Source of the DNA: Pelobates cultripes
Taxonomy: Eukaryota > Chordata > Amphibia > Anura > Pelobatidae
DNA: 64,000 nucleotides
Reading direction: 5' to 3'
Assembly: GCA_933207985.1 (NCBI GenBank)
Contig: OW240915.1
Coordinates: forward strand, 120,510,680-120,574,679
In this document: positions 45,026 through 55,023 of the stretch, piece after piece
Numbering within the stretch: position 1 is the first letter of the stretch
How the letters are laid out: the number at the start of each line of letters is the position of its first letter
Notes under the pieces: generated by a model
What the model saw: the letters and a program-made list of their open reading frames with translations, nothing else
Told to the model about the DNA's origin: nothing
Databases searched by the model: none
Program-made: the position numbers and the translations under genes

Positions 45026-47507
45026 AAGTATACAAAGAAAAATGAGAGTTAAAACAGACTGTAAATAAACACACACATATACATGGCTGTCAGAAATTAC
45101 AGGGTCTCTTACAGAACAAACTCACATACATAGATGCTCTCTCACAGAGAGCTGCACATATATATTGAAAAACACACAAATACCCACTGTTAGACACAAA
45201 TATTAAAACAGATATACATTGCAAAACACACGCATTTTACAGATATACAGTGCAAAACAATGATAAACAGAAATACACCCCTACACAAAAAACACACTAT
45301 TGCACACACTCGGGCATATGCATACATATTCTGATCCATATTGACCACTACTCTGATGCACGTAGCCATGCACACACCACCACATAACATACATAATAAT
45401 AGCACTGCTATGATGCATGATTATATACAAATACATATTTTTGTCACACTCCTATTTACATGTCTTTTGTAGCTTCCTTGTGGGTCAAGCAGGGAGCTGA
45501 TTGGTCCAGGCTGTTGGCTCCTGACTCCCTCATAAGGCTCTGAGTGCTCTGGGAGGAAGTGAAATTCCCTCCTTCTCCTAGCTCTGTGCTGCACTGCATG
45601 GGTATACAGTTAACTTGAACGCTTGGCTGAGCCCATCCTAGTGCTTCTGCTAAATGCAGTCTAGTTTGGGGAGATATTTCTATTTGGTCCTGGTCTGTTT
45701 CTTCAAATAATGCTGTATCATCATCACAGTTTTTCTAATTATATAATTTAAATCATTCCCTTGAGCTGAATAAATATATTTTTAATTAATATGGAACTAA
45801 AATAATGAGAATGTTAATTAACTGTACATGGTGGAGGAGTAGTGTGTAACCTCACAAAAACTATTTTTTCCTAAAAATGTCAACCAATTTGGTTGAAAAC
45901 TTACAGTAAAGTCTTTTTGATTTTTGAAATATTCAATATGAATGTAAATAATTAACATTAAAGATTCTAAACCAGAAGGAAGTGAATATGACCCGATAGT
46001 TAATAAACATGGTAATAATATGTTGGAAGTCATGTAGAAAATATGCTTATATTGTAGTTTCCTTTCCATATTTAGCTTTACAATGAAATGTTAAAAATAT
46101 TTCTTGAAATAAATAAATAAAATAAATTTTGAGGATATTCATGTATTTATTGCTGCTTTGAATGCTATTGTATTTCAACCTTCCAAATAGAATCAGAATG
46201 CTCCTACACACTTTATTTTCAGTGGTTCTATCAAGTAAAAAAAACGAATAAATCAAGAACTTGGCTGCTCAAGAGAAATTGCCCAACAAATGTGCTTCAA
46301 AAACTAACTTATAAGCCTTCCTTAATGAGAAAAACCTGTTAGTCATAATAAATGAACTCGTTTCACCAGTATGACCTCCATATTATTATTATGGAGATAG
46401 TAAACCTGCCTTTATTATGAAGACGTGTGTTAATTTCTACGAAAGCCATTCAAGTCTCAAAATAAGTAAAACTTGCTCTGAGTGTTCTCACTGAAATTAC
46501 TTAATATGAGAAAGCCTTAGAAAGTTTTTCCCTGCCATTGAAGCTCAATCTACACAATTGGACATGGGATTATTGGGCTTTTTTGGGAGAGCAAGGTTAA
46601 AAGATTAAGAAGAAACTAGACATCTTTTGGTATTTTGAGTATAAATATAATTATAAAATTTAATGTACCGGGACTCTGAAATTTTCAAGCAAAATTCTAC
46701 TTTATTACATCAAAAGAAATCAAATATGCTTTCCTCTGATATGGGCGGGCACCCCTTGTTTCAAGTCTAAATGGTTTATTCCTTTTCCGTTGAATAGCTC
46801 CACTGAATCTTTTTTTTTCCTATAACAAAAAAGGGAGAGGAAGGAAAAAGGGAGGGAAGGAAATGGGGGAATAAATAAATGGGAAAAGCAAATTTAAATA
46901 GAGGAAGTAGGGAGTTCATTGGATAGGTGATCCTTGAATGTTTCTGTAATTGTCCTCTACAATTTATGGTTATTGTTTAAGAACAGTAGAGGAGCAAGAA
47001 TTATAGCACAAAAATTTTTTTTATAAAATATATAAGGCACTTTTCTTTTATTAGGCATAAATAACACATTGCAATTGTACATGAAAATTTGAAAAATTTA
47101 GTTTAAGTAATTCAGTTACAAAGGGAACATTTAGTGGGGATGGCACTTGAACATTTAACCCCGAAGAATACTTAAATACAGGACTTAATATACCTACCAG
47201 ATTTAATATAATAGAATAAATATAACATTATAAGATACATATGAATCATATAATTATAGTAGTTATAGTGGTAAATATTGGAGAATAACATGTCCCTGTC
47301 CAAAAGTATAAGGCTTCACCCCTCTTATTGAAATTGATTTTAAAATATAGGTATAGACATTTATATGACCAAATCAAACATAATTATTGAAAAGGCTCTT
47401 ATTCTACTCTCTAACTCAAATGTAAATTGGATTATTTTTCAAATGTTCAGATATAATTAATACTTTCTCACTCTATTATTGCTATACAAAATTCGAAAAT
47501 TTCATAT
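45026..47507. other. No gene recognised
   Basis: AT-rich sequence with CA-rich stretches (45070-45380) and a purine-rich stretch at 46830-46890. If 44816-45025 is a terminal exon, the first part is its 3' UTR and flank. No repeat family was recognised. Confidence 0.4.
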
Positions 47508-48684
47508 TGTTACGGTACCTCCAGTAATAAATGTGCAAACCGCCGTTTAGTGAATGCTCCCCGTTCGCAATAATGTAGTCTGGTAGCGTATGCAGTATAA
47601 TCATGCGAACCGCCAGCTAGGGAACACTCAAAACTCCCGAACGGTACCTGTATGGCTCTTTCCCTTCACGAACTCCAAATCCACGAACTGACAATATTAG
47701 CCGAACGCCAATATCTTCCAAGCGGCAAATAATCCAAATAAGCAGTCTCTAGTCGCCAGTAATAAAATCCCCCCAATAACGAGACCAAGCTCCGCTTTGA
47801 GGGTAAAACACGAATTGATTTACTGTGGGATACCTGCCCGGTATTTATGCAGGTCTCCCACTTGGTGGACACTCCCCTAGGGGACCAAATGGGAGACTGG
47901 AATTACAGAAAGACATGGGGACATTTTGGACATACATCCCCACAATATTCCCAGCATGCATCACAGTTCCCTCCCCTCTGCTCGGGGGATAATTGGGAAG
48001 TAATTCAATTATCTCCCCGAGCAGAGGCAAATCGCCATTTTAAGTACAAGTCACAAAACACATAAAAATCTATAACTTTATAACTACCGAACATATTGCA
48101 TTTGTGTAACACATCCCCAGATAGCCTGGATCTGAGTGCATATTATTGGTGAATAGCGCTCAGATCCCATTCGCATAGTTCAATCGCCATGGAGTCAAAG
48201 TCTATTACAGTTCTTCGGTATGCGATTGACTCCATGGGACGGCTATCTGGGTTAAGTCCATTCGTGTTGTTGAATCTCCCGAACGGCCGGCATTCGTATG
48301 CTTTTGTCGATTGAGAAGGGGAGGTCGACGGCTTCAGCGGTGTTCGGTTGAAAAAGTGTCCGTTTTCAGATCCATGAAATAATCGTCGAACACCGCTGGT
48401 CTTTCGCATGGTTAAAATGGCCGCCGCCTCGTGGTCGACATACAAACGACGACCACCCGGCATTCGGTTTTAATTGAGAAGTGTCTGTGGTTAACCGCAA
48501 CGTTCTAATTGGGATCAATAGGTTAACCAGCAGCACACTTCTCTTCTGGGTGGCCGTCCGTTCGTTAGTTCCGTTCGACAAAACCAGACATTCCCTAAAA
48601 CAAAGCATACGAATGTGAGAATTCATGCAAACGGCAAAACAGACGAACACAGTACTTCTAGTCCAGACAGATGGGTCTGTCACA
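47508..48684 (-). repeat. Solo LTR-A copy 2 with 5-bp target duplication
   Basis: 1177 bp from TGTTACGG to ...TGTCACA on the plus strand, flanked by CATAT at 47503-47507 and 48685-48689. Minus orientation, with TATA-like GCATAAATACCGG at about 47840-47852 (minus) and U3 hairpin GATAATTGAATTAC...AATTATCC near 47990-48022. Exact flanking duplication and TG/CA ends establish a solo LTR formed by recombination between two LTRs. Confidence 0.93.
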
Positions 48685-48689
48685 CATAT

Positions 48690-48886
48690 AACTAATAATG
48701 TAATAATAAGTCTAACAGTTTAGCTCATGTATGGATATATATCAACACTTACATAATAGATTTAGTTAATTGGGGAAAAAAATTATTTGGGGTAAATACT
48801 AAAAACTATTGGTTCTGTAGAGAAATCTGAATATGGAGGATCTTCTACTGGGTATTACTGATTCTATAAATAAAAACGAATTAATT
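48690..48886. other. Short AT-rich stretch, no gene
   Basis: Between the solo LTR and the L2 tail. No ORF or repeat recognised. Confidence 0.4.
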
Positions 48887-49460
48887 ATTTTCAAATATTT
48901 TTTTATTGCCATTTATATAGCGGCAACAGATTCCGTAGCGCTTTACCATATTATAAGGGGGGGGGATTTAACTATAAATAAGACAATTACAAGAAAACGT
49001 ACAGGAACGATAGATTTGACGAGGACCCTGCTCAAATGAGCTTACAGTCTATAGGAGGTGGGGTGTAAAACACAATAGAACAGGAAATAGCAATCAAATA
49101 AGGTGGGAGTGAAGAGGAGAGCTGGAGTAAAGTGCTGCCCTTTAGGAGAGGGCAAGATACAGGTATGTGAGGTAGAGGTTTTTCTGAAAGGCCATAAGCT
49201 TTCCTAAAGAGATGGGGTTTTGAGGCACTTCTAAAATGATTGAAGACTAGAGGAGAGTCAGGTAGTGGTACGCAGGCTATTCCATAGGGAGAGGGCCACC
49301 TGCAAGAAGTCCTGCAAGCATTAGTTGGCCTTACGGGTGTGAGCAGCGGACAGGAGAAGTTCATGGGCAGAGTGGAGAGACCGAGAAGGGGCGTACCTAT
49401 GGATCTGTGAAGAGATATAAGAGGGGCTAGAATTGATCAATGCTTTATAGGTATGGTACT
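48887..49460 (-). mobile_element. L2-like LINE 3' end
   Basis: Reverse complement of the same LINE family as 26365-27790: the C-terminal coding tail (AAGCTTTCCTAAAGAGATGG = ...SLFRKAY in reverse), CTCCTAAAGGGCAGCACT and the terminal AGCGCTACGGAATCTGTTGC. 5' truncated and non-coding now. Confidence 0.85.
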
Positions 49461-50781
49461 GTTGTAGCTGGGATAAGATTATTCTTTTTTGCTAAGTTAT
49501 CTGGGAATCATTTAAGTAGGCACAAACCAAGAGTTAGATCAACAGGAAACTCTGATGGATAGGATCAATTAAAGAATTTAATGCCCATCGTTTAATAATT
49601 TCTATATAAAATACACCATATAATACAGTGTGCGGTATCCAGGAGCTAGTAAGGAGAATAGATGAATAATAAATATATATTTGTGATGGTAGTAATCTGT
49701 ATCACCGTCTGATTCAAAGTTCCACAAAATTGGGGCCAAGAGCCGGTCTCCGTTCGGGTCAATTTACATGAAAACTACCATGGTTAGAATCCAGAGAGTT
49801 AGAGGAAAGTGCTCCTCTCATTCGGTACTTTGAACTTCCAGAATGCCATCCGTGTACAGTTCGTGTAAATAGGTCAGACGGGACTACCATGGAGGACCGG
49901 GGCGTGCTGGAGGGCCATGCCGAAAATAGTTCCAGGCGTTTGACGCCTAAGTCCCGCTGACCGCGTACGGGAGTTTTAAGCAATTAGCTTGCGGTTTTGA
50001 GTAATAACATGGGATTCTACATTCCAATTATTACCCAGGATGGTCCTCGTTCGGTAAAATAGCTATTTTACTGAACAAGGGATTATAACGAATTGAAAAT
50101 AACGAATAAACCAGCAATAAAGGCAATACATTTAAATTATAAAATAGCAGGGAGGGAATGAATCGTTAAAAAATCGTTAACGATTAAAATAGGATAGTAA
50201 AAACACTTAAAGATCCCAATAGCAGTGTAGGCCTGAAACAGAGCAGAATGAAAATGTATGGTACAGGTGCCCTGTTAGTGAAAATTCTGTTAATGAAAAA
50301 ACCAATGCCAGATGTTATACTTTCATAAAAATAAAGATCAGAATAGTGTCCACATATAGTAAGGCATACCAGTATATGGAACTGGTTGCTGTAAAGCAAT
50401 AGCAGGTGTATCGCTAAAATATAGGAGGTGGTAAAACCGTTGGATATATGAAATATTATTTTTATACTATGCATTAATAAATTAAGATACAAATAGCAGC
50501 ACAGTGCTATTCCAGTCTATAGAAGATGGAATAAGCAAGACAACCTTTAATCCAGACCATGATGGATGAGGATGATAGTAGTGGATCTGTCCTCTGTATC
50601 CCGACAGCAAGTGAGGATGGCGTGTGTGTCATAGTGTGTTCCACTTCAGAACCCACATCGAGGGATCAGCACTGTTTTCACGGGATAAAGGTTATAGTGA
50701 GTCCGGAGTGCGAGATGACTAGAGGTGCTAGCAGGTAGATTTAAGCTGGCAGTGACTGTGCTTGCTTCAGTTGTCTAATGC
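49461..50781. other. Unassigned, with LTR-like block and palindrome
   Basis: 49740-50080 has LTR-type GTTCGGG/CGAAC motifs and the palindrome at 50049-50076 (14-bp arms GTTCGGTAAAATAG / CTATTTTACTGAAC, one mismatch, no loop). 50080-50780 is AT-rich, then less so toward the hammerhead-like core. Confidence 0.4.
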
Positions 50782-50812
50782 GTTTCGAAGGGATATAGCC
50801 CTACTTCATCAG
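50782..50812 (-). ncRNA. Hammerhead-ribozyme-like core
   Basis: Minus strand reads CTGATGA, then AGTAGGG-CTATAT-CCCTTC, then GAAACG. The two conserved hammerhead boxes (CUGAUGA and GAAA) are perfect and the stem II between them is weak but formable (GGG/CCC core). Stems I and III cannot be judged with confidence; a GUH-type cleavage site might be GCATTA just 3'. Penelope-like retroelements of vertebrates are known to carry such motifs. Confidence 0.4.
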
Positions 50813-50859
50813 AGATTTTAAACTAAAGGGGGGACCTATTGACCCACTCTGGCCCACAC

Positions 50860-51075
50860 CCCTGATCGGCGGGTGGGGACCCTAAATACCAATAAGGGAG
50901 GGTACCTAGTGTCCCCCCCCTCGCTCCCACCCCTGAGCGCTGGGTTGGGGCCCTAAATATCAATAAGACCTATTGTCCTCCCCTTGGCCCCCACCCCTGA
51001 GCGGTGGGTGGGGGCCAAAAATAAAAATTGGAGGGAACCAACTGCCTGAGCGGCGGTTGGGGGCCTTAAATAAAA
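50860..51075. repeat. GC-rich degenerate minisatellite
   Basis: Four copies of CCCCTGAGCGGTGGGTGGGG-type units followed by CCTAAATANNAATAAG, at about 50862, 50930, 50993 and 51041; spacing 48-68 bp. Confidence 0.75.
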
Positions 51076-51428
51076 AATTAAGCCCGCCCCCTGTTGACTA
51101 GGAGTCCCCAAACCCCTCGTCATCCCCCTCCCCCAAAAAACAAACCATACCTACCCCCCCTCATCCTAAAAATAATGAGGGGGGACCCTTATTCTAAATA
51201 CCTGTAAAAAATTTTAAAAAAAAAACTTACCATTTCTTCAGCCCCAAAAAAGGCCAAATAAAAATCCATAATAACCAACGCATTTTGTTACGGCACCCCC
51301 AAGCATAAAAGGGTTGTGTGACAAGAGTAATCTCGCCACATCGCATTGGAGAAGCCTGGTTGCTCGCCTGCTCCCTTTGGACTATGGCCCCCTGTTAAAA
51401 GACATCTTTTTTCCCCTGCAGAAAATAC

Positions 51429-51495
51429 TTATTCGTGCTTTTCTGCCTGGTGTTCGGTAGATTCAATCTACCGAACAACCGCACGAATGGCTAGA
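51429..51495. repeat. 67-bp unit with 12-bp palindrome, copy 1
   Basis: Palindrome GTTCGGTAGATT-C-AATCTACCGAAC (51452-51476) inside outer arms TTCGTGC and GCACGAA. A second copy lies at 52158-52224 with one difference. Confidence 0.93.
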
Positions 51496-52157
51496 GCTGG
51501 AGTGTGCCAGCAATTAGCCTCCCTGAAGCTGCGGTTAACCGCAGCTTAATGACGAATGCTGGGTGGCCGCCATTCGTATCACGAACATGAGGTCGCGGCC
51601 ATTTTAAACATGCAAACGTACAGCGGTGTTCGACGCTTAATTCATGGAACTAAAATCGGACACAGTTTTGTGCAATCACCGCTGAAGCCGCCGACCTCCC
51701 TTCTTGTTCGGTGGAAGTACACGAACGTCCGGTGTTCGGTAGTTTTACTTGTCTATGTTATACCCCAGATAGGAATCTCATGAACTGTATTCGTGTAGTC
51801 TGAGCGCCATTCGCTTAATAATGTGCACTCAGACCTGAGCTATCTGGGGACATGTAATATAGTTTTATTGTAATGTGTATCACATAGTGTATTTTAATAG
51901 TAATTCGTGTTGTAGTATCACCACGTGCATAATGGCGACTTGCCTTTATCTTGGGAGATAATTGAATTACTTCTCAATTATCTCCAGGGCAGAGGGGAGG
52001 AAGCCAGGATGCATTGTGGGAATATATTTGTCTACTTGTCTGTCTTTTGTCACAGTCTCCCATTTGGTCCCCTAGGGGAGCGTCCACCAGGTGGGAGACC
52101 TGCATAAATACTGGGCTTGACCCCCAACACGGAGCTTTGTCTCGTTCTTCGGGGGAT

Positions 52158-52224
52158 TTATTCGTGCTTTTCTGTCTGGTGTTCGGTAGATTCAATCTAC
52201 CGAACAACCGCACGAATGGCTAGA
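52158..52224. repeat. 67-bp unit with 12-bp palindrome, copy 2
   Basis: Identical to 51429-51495 except C to T in CTGYCTGG. Palindrome at 52181-52205. The two units bracket the LTR-A-like part 51496-52157. Confidence 0.93.
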
Positions 52225-52234
52225 TCACCTGGGA

Positions 52235-52552
52235 GCTGGAGTTTCTTGGGCCAAATGCACATTTGATCTGCAACTACAGGAAACGTTTGGTTGAATTTAT
52301 TGCTGCCAAAGGAGGTTCAACCAGTTATTAAATCCAAGGGTTCACATACTTTTTCCACCTGCACTGTGAATGTTTACATGGTGTGTTCAATAAAAACATG
52401 GCAACATTTAATTCTTCGTGTGTTATTAGTTTAAGCAGACTGTGATTGCCTATTGTTGTGACTTAGATGATGATCAGATCACATTTTATGACCAATTTGT
52501 GCAGAAATCCATATAATTCCAAAGGGTTCACATACTTTTTCTTGCAACGGTG
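52235..52552 (+). mobile_element. Tc1-like transposon fragment (3' end)
   Basis: Includes the decayed transposase C-terminus, TGTTCAATAAAAACATGG and the terminal CCAAAGGGTTCACATACTTT...CAACGGTG, followed by TA at 52553. It belongs to a different Tc1 family from 30081-31578. 5' truncated. Confidence 0.85.
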
Positions 52553-52819
52553 TATAGTAACTGAACACAAGATCTCTCGCCCTCTTGGCTCTTTTTCCTG
52601 TACAACGATGTAACTCACCCTTCAGGAGTCCAGCTATTACCATCTGCTGTTGAACGTCCATTATCCTGTTACATTATTTGTTGTTTTATTATGTATCAGT
52701 AACTAAGAATAAACCTAAAGAAACCCTAAGTCAGATTGCGTATTAGTACTTTTCATTAATATAGACATATATTAATGTTGCGAGCATTTGGCCCAAGACA
52801 CTATATATATATATATATC

Positions 52820-54855
52820 TGTTAAGACACTCCCGTCATAAATGAGTGAAACCGCAGTTTAGTTGATCTTCCCCCTTTAGAGACACAGGCACTGTTGCTG
52901 TAGACCGCCAAACTCCCGAACGGAATATAAGGGAATGCTCCAAACTCCCGAACAGAGAATCATATAAACTCCTCTACTGGAACAGGCGAAATAATACTCC
53001 CAAGTAGCAATCCCACCAAACACGAGACCAAGCTCCGTCTTGAGGGTAAATCAGGAATCTGTTTTAATGAGGGCTACCTGCCTGGTATTTATGCAGGTCT
53101 CCCACCTGGTGGACACTCCCCTAGGGGGCCAGATGGAAGACTGGGGCAAATGAAGTACAGTAGCCAATCACAGTGGCTCAGGTATAAACACTCCCCTTTG
53201 TACAGGTAAACCCCTCCTCTCTATCCTGGAAATAATTGTGAAGAAATCCAATTATTTCCATGCATAGAGGCAAACCGCCATTTTACATAGTATAATAAAA
53301 ACACATACAAATCCATAAATGTAAAACTACCAAATGCATTTAATTAGTATAACGTATCCCCAGATAGCCTAGATCACTCATTAGGCACATTACTACCGAA
53401 TAGCGCTCAGACCCAATGCACACAGTTCAATCGCCATGGAGTCAAAGTCTTTCCCACTGTTCTTTCAGTATACGAATGACTCCATGGAATGGCTATCTGG
53501 ATTAAGTCCATTCGTACAATAAAATGTCCCGAACGGACTGGCGTTCGTATGCCCGATGATAAGAAGGGTGGTCGGCAGTTTCATCGGTGTTCAGTAGAAA
53601 AATTGTCCGTTTGGAGTTCCATAAGTTCTTCATCGAACACCACTGTTCATTCGCCTGTTTAAAATGGCCGCAGCCTCGTGGTCGACCTCGCCACTGGGCA
53701 TTGGAGAAGACTGATTGCCAGCTTCCTGCCATGTGACTATGGCCCCTGGGATGTATTGCCCTTTAAAGACATTATTTGGGCATAATGTATGTTATTATGC
53801 TGCTGGATGAAGCACATGGTGAAAACAATGGATGAAGTACATGGTGAAAACAATGGATGGCGGCCATTTTAACTCACAGACACTGTTTGGACTTTTCTAT
53901 ATGGTCCCATCTCGCTGGTATTTGGTGCACAAAGACATTGTGCAGTACTTTTAAACTATACAACCGGGGACACATTATACAGTAATTATTTTTCATATAA
54001 CCTGTATATGTTCTGCGGAATCTGCATTAAACTGAATCTTCCAAACTACTGAACGGATCTGGGTAAATTTTGGAAATGTGGTTCACCCAAATCCTCCGGT
54101 TCCAAGGAAATTTTTATGGGGTTATTGCATGTTTTGGGATCCCTGTGATATGTTTTATAATGCTGTATTTCTCTGCTTGTGATAATTATATTAACCATTG
54201 TGTTCAGTAATCATATCACAGGCAGAGGGGAGGATTTTGTGTGGGAGTGTCTGTGTGTATTGACCGGATTGATTGGTTGTATTTCAAAACCCTGTGGGCA
54301 GTACTATGTTTGTGGATTGTGAATAAAAGAGGCTGTATGTGCCATTACAGTCAGTTCTGCTTGACCTCAAAATTAAGTGTTGCCTCGTTATTGGGGGAAT
54401 TAGATTGTATGCTGATTGCCAGGAGTGTAAGCTGATTGTATGCTTTTCCTGTTCAGCTGTTTACAGCATTCAGATGCTTGAGAGCATTTGTATGCTTCTC
54501 CGGTTCGGTGGTTGTGGTGTCTGCTGCAGTGCTTGGAGTCCTCAGGAAGCGATAGGAGCATCCTTCAATGGAGGTACCCAGTCGGGGTGCCAGGTGATAC
54601 GTTACATCGACATACGAACGACGACCACCCTGCATACGGTTCCAATTAAGAGGTGTCTGCGGCTAACCCCAACGTTCTAATTGAGGTCAATAGGTTAACC
54701 AGCAGCACACTTCTCTTCTGGGTGGCCGTCCGTTCGGTAGTTTTATTCGGTATAACTGAAATAAACGAACAGGGACGTACGGGCAGGTAATTCCACGAAT
54801 GTATAACAAAATAGATGAACCAGCAGATAGTACTTAGGCAGATGGATCTGTCAAA
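52820..54855 (-). repeat. Solo LTR-A copy 4, split by LTR-B
   Basis: TGTTAAG...CTGTCAAA, flanked by ATATC at 52815-52819 and 54856-54860. Without the LTR-B insertion it is about 1.11 kb, close to copy 2. Minus orientation. Contains GGCAGTTTCATCGGTGTTCA, the U3 hairpin, and a TATA-like box near 53090 (minus). Confidence 0.9.
53687..54606 (+). repeat. LTR-B copy 1 inserted in LTR-A copy 4
   Basis: Flanked by TCGAC at 53682-53686 and 54607-54611; the LTR-A sequence is continuous across. Contains GATAATTATATTAAC...AATCATATCAC hairpin arms (54181-54222), TATA-like TGAATAAAAGAGGC (54319-54332) and ends ...CGTTACA. It begins CTCGCCACTGG and lacks a TG; compared with 51317 onward it misses about 15 bases at its start. 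Confidence 0.85.
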
Positions 54856-54860
54856 ATATC

Positions 54861-55019
54861 AATCAACCGAAGACAAGAAGAAATTAAGAAGATTTAACAT
54901 TGATGATCGATCTAAACAGATTTTACATCCAATAAACTAAACTAAAATTTTTTTTAAAAAATTGTTGACTATTGGCGGTTACATTGTCGCCTGACACAAA
55001 ACATCTGTTAGTTTGGTGG
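54861..55019. other. Short AT-rich gap
   Basis: Between the solo LTR and the hAT element. No terminal repeat for hAT is visible here. Confidence 0.3.
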
Positions 55020-55023
55020 GCGA

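Larger units (their letters stand above)
51317..52224 (+). repeat. LTR-A-like copy 3, chimeric
   Basis: Begins TGTGACAAGAG. Its first 100 bp resemble LTR-B1 (53687 onward); from 51540 it follows LTR-A, including TTGGGAGATAATTGAATTAC, CTCCAGGGCAGAGGGGAGGA and TATA-like GCATAAATACTGG (52103-52115). It contains two 67-bp hairpin units not found in copies 1, 2 or 4. Confidence 0.75.
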
